NCBI RefSeq assembly: GCF_902459465.1 | Contig: NC_047065.1 | Location: 11,757,634 to 11,821,633 of the forward strand | Direction: 5' to 3' | DNA length: 64,000 nt | From: Asterias rubens | Lineage: Eukaryota > Echinodermata > Asteroidea > Forcipulatida > Asteriidae | Shown: positions 11,901 to 22,880 of the stretch, one piece after another | Layout of the letters: every line of letters starts with the position of its first letter | How positions within the stretch are numbered: position 1 is the stretch's first letter | Position numbers and translations under genes: made by a program | The notes under the pieces: model-generated | Seen by the model: the letters and a program-made list of their open reading frames with translations, nothing else | Told to the model about the DNA's origin: nothing | Databases searched by the model: none

Positions 11901-14900
11901 TTAAACCTAAATTCAAATCAATCCAAGTAAATTCAATCCAATTTAATTCAATCAACACTTATTTCCATATTGGTGAAAAAAGGAGAATAATAAACAAATT
12001 AAGTACACGTATTTAGGTCAAAGACAGTCAAGAACAAGTCAAGAAAATAGTTATAAAAACAAAATGAAAAATGTAATGTAATGGATACACAGCAAACAAA
12101 TATGGGGGCATTTACAGAAGCCAGAAAGGCTTGTTTTGAAATGCCTGACAAATACAATACGGATGAAATTACAGCAAAAAAAACAAAAACTACAAACAAT
12201 TAAAAAAATTCATTTAAGCCTACCCCTTTATTTTTGCATAGGAAAGCGTGCATGCTGCTCCACTGTTCTCGGGGTTGGCCCCCGCCCACCGCTGAGGCTT
12301 GTTCATACCCCATCACACTGACAAATCTAGCAGCTTGGCGCGGGGTGTCAAGAAGGCGACCGGCTCTCAGGGGATTGACGAAGGCACACACTGGACGGTT
12401 TGTGGCATTCTCATCCTGGATATTGGGAGAGGGGAAAAAACAGGGATTTAAGATTCCATAAAAAAACCTGTTCACATAATAAAATTCCAGGGAAATTGCC
12501 GAAAAAGTTTGGATGACCTTTCGGTCACACTTGAACATTTAGTTCTGGCAAACTTTAAAAAGATTTAAAACTATAAAAACAACCTGGGCCCAATTTCATA
12601 ACAGTATAAGCAAGTTTAAGCGCTTACTGTAACAGAAAAATTTGCTTAGGAGTAAGCATATAGGATTTGAGGCATTGCATGGTGACGTATCAATATATAT
12701 TTGGTGTACCATCCTGACGATGACTAGAGCAAGCTAGTCGAAACGTTGAAACCGATTTTACGAACTGACACCGCGGCAGTACAGTTAATCACGATCCTAT
12801 AGGCTAAAGTAATAGTCCCAGCCTATTTCTATACCATCCGCCCTGGTAATAGTTATAAAGCAGGACAGTTCTTTTCAGAACTGAGAAGTCTCCCGAACCC
12901 CCGAACATCTGCTCCGCGGTAGTAGAATAAAGCAAGACAGTTCTCTAAAGAACAAACCAGTGTTGTAGGTCTCGAGACCGGTCTCGAGACCAGTTCTGCC
13001 GGTCTCGTGTCTCGGTCTCGGTCTCGCCACCCTGTGGTCTCGGTCTTGGTCTCGGTCTCGGACCCTTCCGGTCTCGAATATTTAGCTGGTCTCGCTTCGA
13101 GACCGCCTTTTCTTACCATTAATGCAACACAGGAAATAATTTGTTAATAGTTTTTCATCGGGTCCGTTGAAATCATGTTGGGGTGCGAGCTATACACAGG
13201 ACGTGTTCTTTCCTAACGATTAGTATGTCACTGGAAACTCTACGAACCGTAATGGGAGAGATTGGGAACATCGTGTATTAACCAATAACTCATACCCAGT
13301 GCAACCTTATTAGGGTTCGATCAAATTGAGACAGAGTTTTCAGTGCTGTATACAATGTACTACACGTTAGGAAAGAACACGCTCTGTGTATTACGCACTA
13401 TGTACATGTACATGTACACGTAAAATCACAAACATTGGATTACGGGAATCGCCGCTTGAAAAAAATTGCGTTTCTGAAAATAATAAACAAAACAATACTT
13501 TTAGATCACATTTTCTTCAAATACAACAAGATCCCTGAGCCAGTGAACGGAGAAAAAAATCGCGGCCGATGTATGATGGAAACCAGACCAATGTTATGCA
13601 TGTGTTTTAGAAGCCGCCCGCGTGCCTTCGGTATTTTTTATTTTAATTTGTTTTCGCCCATCAATTTCGTGAGCTCGAAATTCTGTAATCCCGGTCTTTT
13701 TTTTCCCCGATCCTCGCTCATTTTTTGTAGCTTACAAATCCGTAATCCAAGTTATTAAAAAAAAATGGCCTAAACACAATTCCAGCATCCTCTGCACCGG
13801 TGGAAAGAGTTTTCAGTAGACCGTCAGCAGAAATGTTGGTCATGCTGATGTTTTTAAAGTGCAATGAAAAAGTTCTTTAAATTATGCCACAGATAATCAA
13901 GGCATTTTTTTTCTTTTTAAGATGTACATTTTTCAACTGACATAATGTACATTTATAATATTTGTTTCACCCAAATAAAGACTTAATTGAAGAATTTTCC
14001 CATCGAAAAAATTACATAAATTGCTTTTTCATATTTGTGCTGGGGTGGGGGGTCGGGTCATTCATACAAGTTGATGAGGATCCTAAAATAACGTTACATT
14101 CTAAGTGCACATGATTGATGTCTGGACCTAGTTGACAAGATTGAGACTGATTTAGTTTTTCTTTTCGATATGAAAGGGAGTCTTGAATACATCCTTTGAA
14201 GTAGCTTGGAGTTTACAATTGTTTCACATGTTTATTTGAGGATAAATTGTGTACACAATCACCCATACAGTTTAACAACTTTGCTTGACTCTTTTATTGT
14301 GTCTATTTTCATTAAGGTCTCGGTCTCGGTCTCGGTCTCGGACTTTTATGGTCTCGGTCTTGGTCTCGACCTTCTGGTCTCGGTCTCGGTCTCGGTCTCG
14401 AGCCTTCAGGTCTCGGTCTCGGTCTCGAACTGCTGGGTCTCGACTACAACACTGGAACAAACTCTACCTGGCAAGTAGATACACACATGGTGTTACCGCA
14501 AACCAAATATATATAGGAGTAAGCAGTTTAGCAAGAAATGAGACGGCCATTTTGCGCATTCACCATGAATTTGTAATTGTGCTGTCATTCATTTCCCTGC
14601 AGTAAGCACCAGAAGGTTGGCATGCAATTTCGCGTGCTTACGGTTAGCAGCGCTATGAATGTTAAACTCGTACAAGAAGCACATAATTGACCGTTACAGG
14701 CAGCTGTATGAAATTGGACCTAGGAGTGAAATGAACTGCATACAACAAAATACATCTGGGAAAAATGATTATGTACACTTTCAGAAAGCCTGTAAGCACA
14801 AAATCTACTTAGCACAGACAAATGCTGCTTAGCAGAAACATGCTACCAGCCAACATTTCATAAGGTTTAAACTGGTTGCCACCAGTGCCCACTCATTTCT

Positions 14901-17900
14901 AGCTCATCAAAGAAATTGTTGAGCAGGATAATCTGCCAAGCAGCTTTTGAAACTTGGTCCAGATGAGAGGATGCTCCGCTCCTTTACAAAAATCATTTCT
15001 TTATTGTTCAAATTGTTCAGAGACAGCTTTCGTCATGTATGGATCTAATGGCACGCCTACCTGCGCAAATATCTTGACCAGTCTGTTTTGGTGGGACGGC
15101 CTGATCTGAAGAAACTCCCTCCACCACTGCTTAGCGTAGACGAGAAACAGCCGCTCACGCTCTGATATGCGACTTCTCTCTAGGTTGATCTGAGACAGGA
15201 AGAAATGATCCATTTCAGCTACTGAAAAAATTAAAGATACTCCTGGGAAAGCATGTGATCTGTGCCCAATGCTAAGCAAAGCAAAGTATTGCTTAAATGA
15301 AACAGGTTACCAATATAAACTACATTAAGTTAACATTGTTGTGACTGGTTCCCCACTTAATTTTTGCTTTAGCAAAGAAATTTGCCAAACAGCATTTTTC
15401 TGCTCAACAGCTTTATGAAATTGGGTCCTGTTGACTCTGGCTTATATGCAATATAAGGCAGGGCATCGTAATAATATAAGAAATTGCCAACAATAATACT
15501 GGGTTCTGTAGGGCTTTATCACAACCCTAGGGACGTATCAAAGCCCCTCAGTATCAAATTAAAGCTACTCCTCCTTTAGGACTCAGCAATAATGGTTAAG
15601 TGTCTTAACGACTGGGACACAAACCCACACTCTGCTGATAAGACACACCAGAGCTCCAACCATACCCCTTCAGACGACACCCAGGGTTTTCTGTCAGAAA
15701 CAAAGGAAACTTACAATCATGGCAAGAAACAAATCCTTTAAAGGTCAACTATACCTGTGTACTGATGACCTCTTCTGCGATTTGTTGACCTGGTGCTGGA
15801 AGGAGTTCTAGCTTGACCTCAAGCATACCCACTGGAACCTTACTCTCTGCCCCTGTAAGTATAAACAAAACAGTGATTTTGATGTTTTTAGCCATCAACT
15901 TAAAGGCAGTGGACACTATTGGTAATTACTCAAAATAATTATTATCGTAAAACCTTTCTTGATTACGAGTAATGGGGAAAGGTTGATAGTACAAAACATT
16001 GTGAGAAACAGCTCCCTCTGAAGTGACGTAGTTTTCGAGAAAGAAGTTATTTTCCACAAATTTGATTTCGAGACCTCAGACCTCAAGTGTAAAAAAAAAA
16101 TTTACAATAATTTTTTAGAGGACCGAATAATTTTATTACGAAAATGATGGTCAAGAAGCTGGGTAGATTATGATTTTTTTGAGAAGTTGTCAAGCTTTAT
16201 AATTTTGTATTCTACTACTGCAAAGTAGGTTTCTCGAATTGGGAGACTTCTCAGTTCTGAAAAGAACTACATTATTAACTACTACCTAGGCAGAAGGTAC
16301 AAAAATCAACCCGGACGACTACTTTCACTTTAAGTCGATCGACGGGACTTATATTTTAACTTCACTATGGCACAGTGAGTTCTTAAAGGCAGTGGACACT
16401 ATTGGTAATTTTCAAAATAATTATTGTCATAAAACATTTCTTGATTACGAGTAATGGGGAGAGGTTGATTATAAAACATTGTGAGAAATGGCTCCCTTTG
16501 AAGTGACGTAGTTCTCGAGAAGGAAGTAATTTTCCACAAATTTGATTTCGAGACCTCAAGTTTAGAATTTGAGGTCTCGAAATCAAGCATCAGAAAGCAC
16601 ACAACCTCGTGTGACAAGGGTGATTTTTTCTTGCATAATTATCTCGCAACTCCGACGACCAATCAAGCTCAAATTTTCATAGGTTTGTTATTTCATGCAT
16701 ATATGTTCAGATACACCCAGTAAGAAGACTGATCTTTGAAATTGCCAATAGTGTCCACTGGCTTTAATTGGTCTCAACGATTCAACTAGCTTGCTCTAGT
16801 GATTTTCAGGAGAAGTTGTTTTAGCTACTGTACCTAGGCCAAGGAGTTCAACCGGGATAGTCTGTCTGGCATCCTGTGAGCTCAGCACTGTACGCCATTG
16901 TAGTAAGTGGGAGGATACAAGACTGGTGTCCCCTGAAGTGTCTGTTTTAACCAGTACCAGGTGGACTGGGTCACAGATGGACAACATGGACGTGCTGTCC
17001 AGCATTCTCGCAGCATCACCTAGTCATGAGGGGAAAAATATTATCAGTTTATCAAGTTAATGGTGGACCTGATTTACTTTTACTGCAACAAATTGCCAAA
17101 ACACATGTGACTCCATAATGTTGGCCTAGTTTCATTGAGCTGCTAAAGCAGCAAGTAGTGCGTAACAATTTTTCTGCTAGGCAAAAAAAAAGAGCAGGAT
17201 ACCAGTCACAAATAGTACATAATAATAATGAACGGCACTTATATAGCGCTTCACACAACAGTCCCAAAGCGCTTTACAAAAATTAATGAGTAAAGCAGTT
17301 TTGATGTTGTGCGTTAAGTTGTTCATGTGACATGATCTTTTGGATGAAAACCTTATTCTGGTAAGCGAAATTGTTTTGTGCTTAGTTACTTGGTTGTGCT
17401 ACACAAACAGCTCTAGGAAGTTGGGCCCAGATTGAACAAGCACAGCAAGAAGCTGCAGCTCTCTTGTGTGGATAGACCAACGGCATAGAACTCCAAGGAT
17501 ATAAAGTTGCCAAGGAATAGACGATGTGACCTGTGACATCACATGTTTACAAAAGAGACACAGAGCCTGGACTTCCTGCAGGCATGATTTGTATACAGCT
17601 CAATGGAAGAAAATATAAAATTTTATATTTTATGGAGATTGCACTGTCTAATTCTTATCAACTTTTGATATGATGAAAGGGGGGGGGGCACATCTCAAAA
17701 CTTGTCCAGCTTTTACTTTCATAACTCTTGGTTTTATGTGGAAATTATGACACAAAATGTCACCTTTCCCATAGGACCAGTGTAGTACAGTGCCTGCATG
17801 AATACTTAAAGAATGTACAAGGTCACACTTATTGTACACAAAGGTCACATGGTCTATATAGTAAGCTATATAAGGATTTAGCACACCAATATAAACCATT

Positions 17901-20051
17901 CACAAAACAAGTAGTTTTTCCATTGCACCTACCTCCACTTTCCTTGTGAAGCTCCAGCAGAAACCCCTCTCGGAAGTCTGGATCACATGCACAAGGCACG
18001 GGTCTGGATCGGAAGCGTTGGCCACGGAAGTTGATGTGTAACACAAAGGTAGAGGTGGTCTGGCCAGGAAGTGGCTCAGGCTCTTGGAGATGCTCCAAGA
18101 AGGCTTTGCCGCTGAGAATCTGAAGGTACAGGTAGCGTCTTGTAGGGTCGATATTGGCTGGATACAAACAAGAGCAAATTGTATGGGTAAACAACCAAAG
18201 ATTAATAAGACCAAATTGAGATGATCGGTTTAGGAGGAGAGATGCTGGGGCAGAGACCACAACAGAGTTGGCTGACTGCATTAAGGACAGGGCAGATTGA
18301 AGACGCCGGCTGGGGATCCGACCTGCGGGCGCACATGATTGTTTAGTTGGTTGCAACTGTAGAACTATTTCTTGAGCCATCAGGGTCCAATTTCATGACT
18401 CCAAAAGCAAACAATTGGCGCTTACGGAAGCAGGGAATTTCGGGCTTATGTCAAGTGTATTTCACAGGTTAGAGCATTTTTCACTTACAACAGCTAGCAC
18501 AGAAATCGGGCACCTGCACAGTAAGTGGAGAATGGTAATTTTGGTTTACCCATAAATAATGATAGTAACAATTTGTGGGGGCTAACCATCCTTACTCGCA
18601 GCCAAGAGCTGAATTGCGAAAGACGCGGCTACAACGTGTAGCCACATCAACTCATTATGACCACGGAGCACAGCCAAAGATCGAAAGTGTTTGATTTTTT
18701 TTCCCCGAGGGAGGAAAACCTGATGGTATGGAAAACCGTCGTGGCACAGCAGAGAACCAACGCACAACTCAACTCACATATGGCCCCGGCCTGGAATCAA
18801 ACCGGGGTCACCTTGGTGAGAGGCGAGCGCTTTACGCACACGCCAACCATGCCACCCATGAATATTCATGATTATTGTAAGTGCAGAGTTCGGTGGTAAG
18901 GAGAGCCATGAAATTGGGCCCTCAAAGCTTGGCTGGCTTGGCTGGCTCTGGATCTGGATTTAAAAAAATATTCTCAACGCTCAATTTGAGCCACATGAGA
19001 AGAGATAATGATGATGAAATTTCAGTTTTAGATGTGGGAGGAAAACCCCAGAGAATTATTCCAGGGAAAACCCAAGCAGTCACGTAGGACGTAGGGACTG
19101 AAAACCCAACCCAAATAGTGCCCCATGTGGGATTCGATGCAAGACCACCGACCTAACCGCGGCGCCCATGGACTCCTCCCCAATATTTCAGAGAAAAAGG
19201 GATAACATTTTTGGACTGTAGTCATAGTTGTTGTATTACCCTTCTTTAGAGGGACGCCCACAACGCGATCCTGCTTGTCAGCAAAATGTGTGGCAGGTCT
19301 GCTGTGTTTCGGAGCCACCCTAGACTGGGGTGCCGGCTGCATCCCGGATGCCCCGCTGAATTGAAGTTGACTCATGACATCCTCAATGATGCCCTGATCA
19401 CGGAGGACTTGGACTAACTCTTGCTCCCCGAATCCTTGGTTGGGAGGATGGGGCCTTCCTCCGCGGCTCTCGTCCAGGACTGATGAGGAGAGGACATCAC
19501 GGATGCGAGTCTGGACATCCATCTTTCAAAGAAAGGGAACAAACAATTTTTATTTAAGAGGTTATTTTTTTGCATCAGGGGATAAAGAATATAATTTGAC
19601 TTTACTCTTACACTGATTAATATAGCACTGAATGCATAGGCCTACTCAATGATTTCCCGATTTCTGCAAAAACAAATCCACAGACAAATGATTCAGGTGG
19701 GATTTGAACCAACAGACACCCACAGTAGGGGTACCTGGGTGTCTTTTGGACACCCAGTCTTCATAAATTGGAAGCGCTGTTTTATCTGTCATTTTTTACA
19801 TACATTTTTGTAATAGTGTAAAAAAAAAAAAAATTTGGATTTGGACACCCACTTGAAAAATTTCCAGCAAATTTTGACACCCCTTTACCAAATCATGGCT
19901 AAAAATTAAACCTTTGGAGTCACACAAGTTTATGTAGATGTTGAGGATTTGGGACTGGAAGTGTTAATTGACAAAACTTCGAACTCACTTGATTCAGCTG
20001 GGTGTGGATGATCTGCTTGAGCTCGGTGATTTTTTCTGGTGGAAGTGACAT
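5985..20051 (-). CDS. CEP76: Centrosomal protein of 76 kDa, CEP76 (13 exons, complete)
   Basis: Exons in transcript order: 20051-19989, 19522-19240, 18157-17933, 17019-16834, 15852-15755, 15189-15061, 12415-12224, 11359-11196, 10276-10156, 9525-9421, 7853-7746, 7075-6858, 6123-5985. All phases match, giving 2031 nt and 676 residues (human 659). The start MSLPPEKITELKQIIHTQLN matches the vertebrate N-terminus. Residues about 115-260 (NIDPTRRYLYLQ, RFRSRPVPCACDPDF) form the CEP76 C2 domain. KERLFLVYAKQWWRE-type sequence (here RERLFLVYAKQWWREF) precedes the transglutaminase-like fold, with Cys394 (GDCEDH) and His425 (AHTW). The C-terminus reads FTYPESACAVWIMFACKY. In vertebrates CEP76 binds CP110 and limits centriole reduplication; that function is assigned by homology. 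The exon-10 donor at 9421/9420 (CAG|GTTGGT) was chosen over a nearer GTAGTC because only it keeps the frame. Confidence 0.95.
6488..6840 (+). repeat. tRNA-derived SINE, family B
   Basis: It shares GAGCAACGAATTCAAGCTCTGG and CAGCAGAGTGTGAATTAGAG with the other family-B copies, followed by TGAGCAAGACACTTGACTAT. It ends in an ATT microsatellite. It sits in the last CEP76 intron. Confidence 0.65.
7200..7325. repeat. Dispersed repeat M10
   Basis: CAAGTCACCAGACACACAAGG followed by GGGTTACCCC and CTTGGGTATCATCC recurs at 10498-10690 and, reversed, at 59080-59300. No coding content is visible. Confidence 0.55.
8688..9060. mobile_element. Short TIR element with CAGTGTTCTC ends
   Basis: The ends CAGTGTTCTC and GAGAACACTG are inverted copies of each other, with about 16 imperfectly paired bases (ATCCACA opposite TGTGTGG). 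Such CAGTG termini are typical of hAT-type elements. An 8-base target duplication is not clear: TTAAG is found on both sides, offset by one base. It lies in CEP76 intron 10. Confidence 0.55.
9899..10085. repeat. Dispersed repeat M8, copy 1
   Basis: CAATAGACCGATTC, then GACCAATCACAACGCAACGA, GGTCCGACATGC and GCGGCAGAGTTGTGCAGAAA. A second copy lies at 61455-61655, where the right end ATCGGTCTATTG is the inverse of this left end, which suggests a terminal-inverted-repeat element. Confidence 0.6.
10498..10800. repeat. M10 repeat joined to a reverse family-B SINE
   Basis: The left part matches the M10 repeat. The right part holds GGGATTCGAACCCACACCCT, CACCAGAGCTTGAATCCGGT and GGCCATGACACG, the reverse complement of a family-B tRNA-like head. 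Confidence 0.6.
11196..11359 (-). other. CEP76: CEP76 exon 8: transglutaminase-like core
   Basis: This exon carries DCEDHAVLLCSLLLGFGLDA and, further on, GTKAKGAAHTWVVTV and FWESLTGH. The Cys of GDCEDH and the His of AHTW sit where a transglutaminase/papain-like Cys-His pair would be, as in the human protein. Whether the fold is catalytically active in CEP76 is not shown by the sequence. Confidence 0.85.
11575..11885 (-). repeat. tRNA-derived SINE, family A
   Basis: This reverse copy of the element at 2000 has GGCTAATCATCCTTACTCGC at the left and GGGAATCGAATCGGGGTCAC (inverse B box) at the right. It lies in the intron between CEP76 exons 7 and 8. Confidence 0.75.
12592..12957. mobile_element. 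Penelope-like terminal-repeat fragment, left part
   Basis: It has the core CTGACGATGACTAGAGCAAG...CTAGTCGAAACGTT, then GTTCTTTTCAGAACTGAGAA and TCTACTACCGCGG-type sequence also found at 16200, 30225 and 53690-54225. CGAAACGT next to a hammerhead-like fold is known from Penelope-like retroelement ends. Assignment to that class is inference. The copy is split by the hAT element that follows and resumes at 14455. Confidence 0.5.
12714..12743 (+). ncRNA. Hammerhead-ribozyme-like core
   Basis: CTGACGA (12714-12720) matches CUGANGA. It is followed by a perfect 6-bp stem GACTAG/CTAGTC (12722-12727 with 12734-12739), then GAAA (12740-12743). A single T separates the core from the stem. Stem III and the cleavage site are not evident, so activity is doubtful. 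A copy lies at 53695, and a degenerate reverse copy at 16785. Confidence 0.35.
12966..13108 (+). repeat. Left subterminal GGTCTCG array of the hAT element
   Basis: GGTCTC/GGTCTCG units are repeated at short intervals, with a small GGTCTCGAGACC palindrome at the start. The same units occur in the same orientation at the other end of the element. Subterminal short repeats commonly bind transposase in hAT elements; that role here is inference. Confidence 0.7.
13779..13880 (+). pseudogene. hAT transposase C-terminal dimerisation fragment
   Basis: The frame reads IPASSAPVERVFSRPSAEML then VMLMFLKCNEKVL and a TAA stop. The pattern P-A-(S/T)-SAP-x-ER-x-FS followed by a LxFLKxN helix is the hallmark of the hAT C-terminal dimerisation domain. 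The normal spacer between the two halves is shortened. No upstream catalytic (DDE) or zinc-finger sequence is recognisable. Confidence 0.75.
14316..14440 (+). repeat. Right subterminal GGTCTCG array of the hAT element
   Basis: Runs of GGTCTC are broken by short spacers (GACTTTTAT, ACCTTCT, AGCCTTCA). They end at GGGTCTCGACTACAACACTG, the terminal inverted repeat. Confidence 0.7.
15900..16092 (+). mobile_element. MITE M1, right-truncated copy
   Basis: It starts TTAAAGGCAGTGGACACTAT and matches the M1 left half through GAAGTGACGTAGTTTTCGAG, then stops near the central palindrome. It lies in CEP76 intron 4, 48 bases upstream of exon 5. Confidence 0.7.
16195..16300. repeat. Penelope-like terminal fragment
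   Basis: TATTCTACTACTGCAAAGTAG, GGGAGACTTCTCAGTTCTGA and AAAAGAACTACATTATTAAC match the terminal repeats at 12840, 30225 and 53870. Confidence 0.45.
16383..16767 (+). mobile_element. MITE M1, full copy
   Basis: It has both inverted ends (TTAAAGGCAGTGGACACTAT at the left, CCAATAGTGTCCACTGGCTT at the right) and the central GAGACCTCAAG/CTTGAGGTCTC-like palindrome. It ends 67 bases from the donor of CEP76 exon 4. Confidence 0.82.
18575..18862 (-). repeat. tRNA-derived SINE, family A
   Basis: GGGGCTAACCATCCTTACTCG at the left and GGAATCAAACCGGGGTCACC at the right identify a reverse copy of the element at 2000. It lies in CEP76 intron 2. Confidence 0.75.
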
Positions 20052-20475
20052 TGTGTCAAACATGAACCAGACCGAAGACCAAGAAGAAGTATGCAAATTA
20101 GATCAGACGAGTTTATCCATGTAGTCTAGGCCTATCACGCTGGAACACTGAATCAGAAAAAAAACAGTAAGTAAAGGACTAATTAATAGTAACAATAATT
20201 GTAAGTCTCTAGCAAAGCTTGGTCGAAACCCGAGTTCTTCGACCCAAGCCGGAGCGTTACAATTATTAAGGCATGCAATGATGCAGCTGTAACTTCACCA
20301 AACAAGAGGAAATTACAAAATGTCTATAATTTTGTATAGTATTTTTCAATTTTGAACGGTAAAACTGAGAAGAAAAAAAAGAGGAAATCAGCTGATCCGT
20401 GGAAAAATTTCATGCCTGAATTATTGTAAAGACAAGAGCATGAAGAGGAGTAACTATTACAAGGAAGACAAGAAA

Positions 20476-20660
20476 GCCCAGGTCGAGCGGTTAATTATTA
20501 AAAGTCAAGACCACTGGACTCAAGCTCTGGTGTTTCTGCTCAGCAGAGTGTGGGTTCGTTGTCTTTGTTGAGACACTTAAAAGCAAGACACTTAACAATT
20601 ACTCCTGCGCCTTCGGATGGAACGTAAAGCAGTTGGTCCCGTGTGTTAATGAACACAAAT
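20476..20660 (+). repeat. tRNA-derived SINE, family B
   Basis: It carries CCCAGGTCGAGCGGTTAATT, CCACTGGACTCAAGCTCTGG and CAGCAGAGTGTGGGTTCGTT, then CTTCGGATGGAACGTAAAGC, the same body as the copies at 32638 and 39563. Confidence 0.65.
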
Positions 20661-21139
20661 AACAAAAAACAAACATGATTCAAAACTACACCCAGCCAGT
20701 GCACACTGACATATCGAAAAGAGAAGGAGTTTGCTCAGGTGTTGCTGGTTTGATCGGTGTTCAGACAACTTGTCCGTTGGAGAACTCAACCGTTCGGAAA
20801 ACTCGACGGTTGAGACAGTTCGACTGTCAGACAACTCGACTTAGGTCCTCTTAGGATCAAGACAAGTCAACGGATGGCCATGACCAGGGCCTCAGCACGG
20901 GGCGCAGCACAGGGCAGGGAAGGGGGGGGGGGTTTAGGGTAGGGTTAGTAGAGTAAGATTAGGGTTAAGAATTACACTTACAGGAAATTTGTACAGCTTA
21001 TTTACAGCATATTTCACCAAAAAAGGCCCAAAGCACCAGTGTAGTAAAGGAATAGGTCTCATACTTCAAAAACAAAGCTCCACAACCGTAACGACAACGT
21101 GACAACCTTGCACACTGAGTCTGACTGTCAATTTATGGA

Positions 21140-21262
21140 TAACTTTCCGTATGGCGCCACCACTTTTTCACTCATTTTTACAAAAAGGGATATATCATTG
21201 AGGTAAATTAGATACTATATTATTTCATATTGAATGAAAAAGTGGTGGCGCCATACGGAAAC
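21140..21262. repeat. Inverted repeat (fold-back) around GTATGGCGCCACCAC
   Basis: CCGTATGGCGCCACCACTTT at the left and AAAGTGGTGGCGCCATACGG at the right are exact inverse copies, separated by an AT-rich spacer. It could extrude as a hairpin or be a very small MITE. Confidence 0.7.
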
Positions 21263-21409
21263 TTTTCCCAATTTATTAAACCTAAAGTCTAAAGTAGCTA
21301 GAGTGTCATCTCAGCCTGTGCAGAGTGGCATTGAACTGCGGCTTGGCCCCCCAAAAATTATTAATTATATCGATGATGATTGGATGGGGCTACTGAATTG
21401 ATTTAACTG

Positions 21410-21530
21410 AAACGGTGGGGAATAGCCACACTTGTGTGGCCAAGGCTTGCTGAATCAAATATCCAAGGATTCAGCTAGCCTTGGCCATCCACACACAAGT
21501 GCCAGTGGAGGGAGTGGGGCTACTGACTGA
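21410..21530. repeat. Inverted repeat around CACTTGTGTGGCCAAGGC
   Basis: CACACTTGTGTGGCCAAGGC is answered by GCCTTGGCCATCCACACACA in inverse orientation about 40 bases on. Flanking GGGGCTACTGA occurs on both sides in direct orientation. Confidence 0.5.
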
Positions 21531-22539
21531 CTGAGTGAAACGGCAAAGTTTGACAAGACTAGCATCAATGGGAAATTGAATTTACAAAACTTACTTGGTT
21601 TTAGTCACCCACCCTGGCAATTACACGGTCGTCTTTTTATTCAAATACCCCGCTGTGGTTCGATGTAAAATAAATGTCAATAGTTTTGTTTGAAGACGAA
21701 AAAGCCCCACAAGTCGTATTGCGCGCTCTGCGTCAAGTCATGAAATGGCGAATGGATACGATTTATTTACAAATTGGCCCTTAACAAACGAACGGTGGCG
21801 CTATTTCTGTTGCGACCCCCCCCCCCCCCCCCAACCCCCATCCAAAGGGTAGGGGCGGGCGGCGGAAACACATTAATAAAGTAAAGCCACTCCCTCATAT
21901 CTAAAATCTCAATAATCTCAAAAAAATAAAAGATTAATAATGATAATAATAGAACAAATGAAAGGAACAAACTTACCTCCGTGTCCCACCATGGGCGTCA
22001 ACAGGGGAGGGACACTCGGGGGGGGGGCAAGTCCAGTCCCCCAACTTCTGAAGGGTGGGTGGGGACACAATATCAAAGCCCCCCCCCCCCCCCACGTATT
22101 GTAAAACCATCCAAACCCTTTGTCCTGCCGTGGACATCAATCCTGGGGGCAATGGATGACACCACTTTTTGGGGTGGGGGACAATATGTCATGCCCTCTC
22201 CCCCCTCAAAGTTTGCCTAATTTATTTTTAAACAATAATTGCATCGTCGTAAAATCAAATAACTTATACGGTAAATTGTAAATTTAAGTCACTTTTGCGC
22301 AAATCCACAGCCCGCGGCCGGGTTGGGGGGGGGGGGGCACACATTTTAACCATGGATGTAGAATCTATGTTTTAACAAAGAAGCTGATGACGTCGTCACA
22401 TTCGCTCTGGATGTCACATTGATTTTATACTAAACCCAATTACTGTAGTTGCAAGTTATCCTGGAAAACGAACAAGAGTGCAGGGAGGGACCCGCTCGCT
22501 ACAATGAGAAAACACCACTAACGCATTTTGAGGGTAATT

Positions 22540-22880
22540 TTTTTAACACAAATCACAATGTCCACAAACTTACACAGTTTGAAGATAATGATAGTAGAAA
22601 GTGTACCTTAAAAATATTAGTTGCTGAGGGTCTGTAGTTTTTGAGAAATTAGTAAAACTATGTAATGAAAAAACACTTTTTACATGCTAAATTCATCTCA
22701 TGACCACTGCTGAGACGAACATTATTTTCATGACATTGTTTTACTCATTAATTCTCAAAAACTACAGCACCTCCTCAGCAAGTAATATTTTCAGGGAAGC
22801 TTTCTACTATGAGTATCTTCAAACTGTGTAAATTTAATGCAAATCTGTGGACATTACGTTTTTTTTCTTACAAAAAGTTC
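22540..22880. mobile_element. Fold-back MITE M2 copy
   Basis: The left arm has TTACACAGTTTGAAGATAAT and TTTTTGAGAAATTAGTAAAA; the right arm has their inverses TTCTCAAAAACTACAGCACC and ATCTTCAAACTGTGTAAATT. The same palindromic design recurs at 28252, 29690, 43880 and elsewhere. Confidence 0.7.

Larger units (their letters stand above)
12958..14454 (+). mobile_element. hAT-family DNA transposon, decayed, with 8-bp target duplication
   Basis: The termini CAGTGTTGTAG and CTACAACACTG are perfect inverted repeats, flanked on both sides by GAACAAAC (12950-12957 and 14455-14462). Total length is 1497 bases. Both subterminal zones are rich in GGTCTCG hexamer-type repeats (12966-13108 and 14316-14440). 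Inside, 13779-13880 encodes a hAT dimerisation-domain fragment. The rest of the transposase is missing, so the element is probably non-autonomous. It lies in CEP76 intron 6, inserted into a Penelope-like fragment. Confidence 0.88.

Noticed and set aside
13435..13758. 107-codon + strand open frame inside the hAT element
   Set aside because: It does not resemble hAT catalytic or zinc-finger regions; only the downstream dimerisation fragment does.
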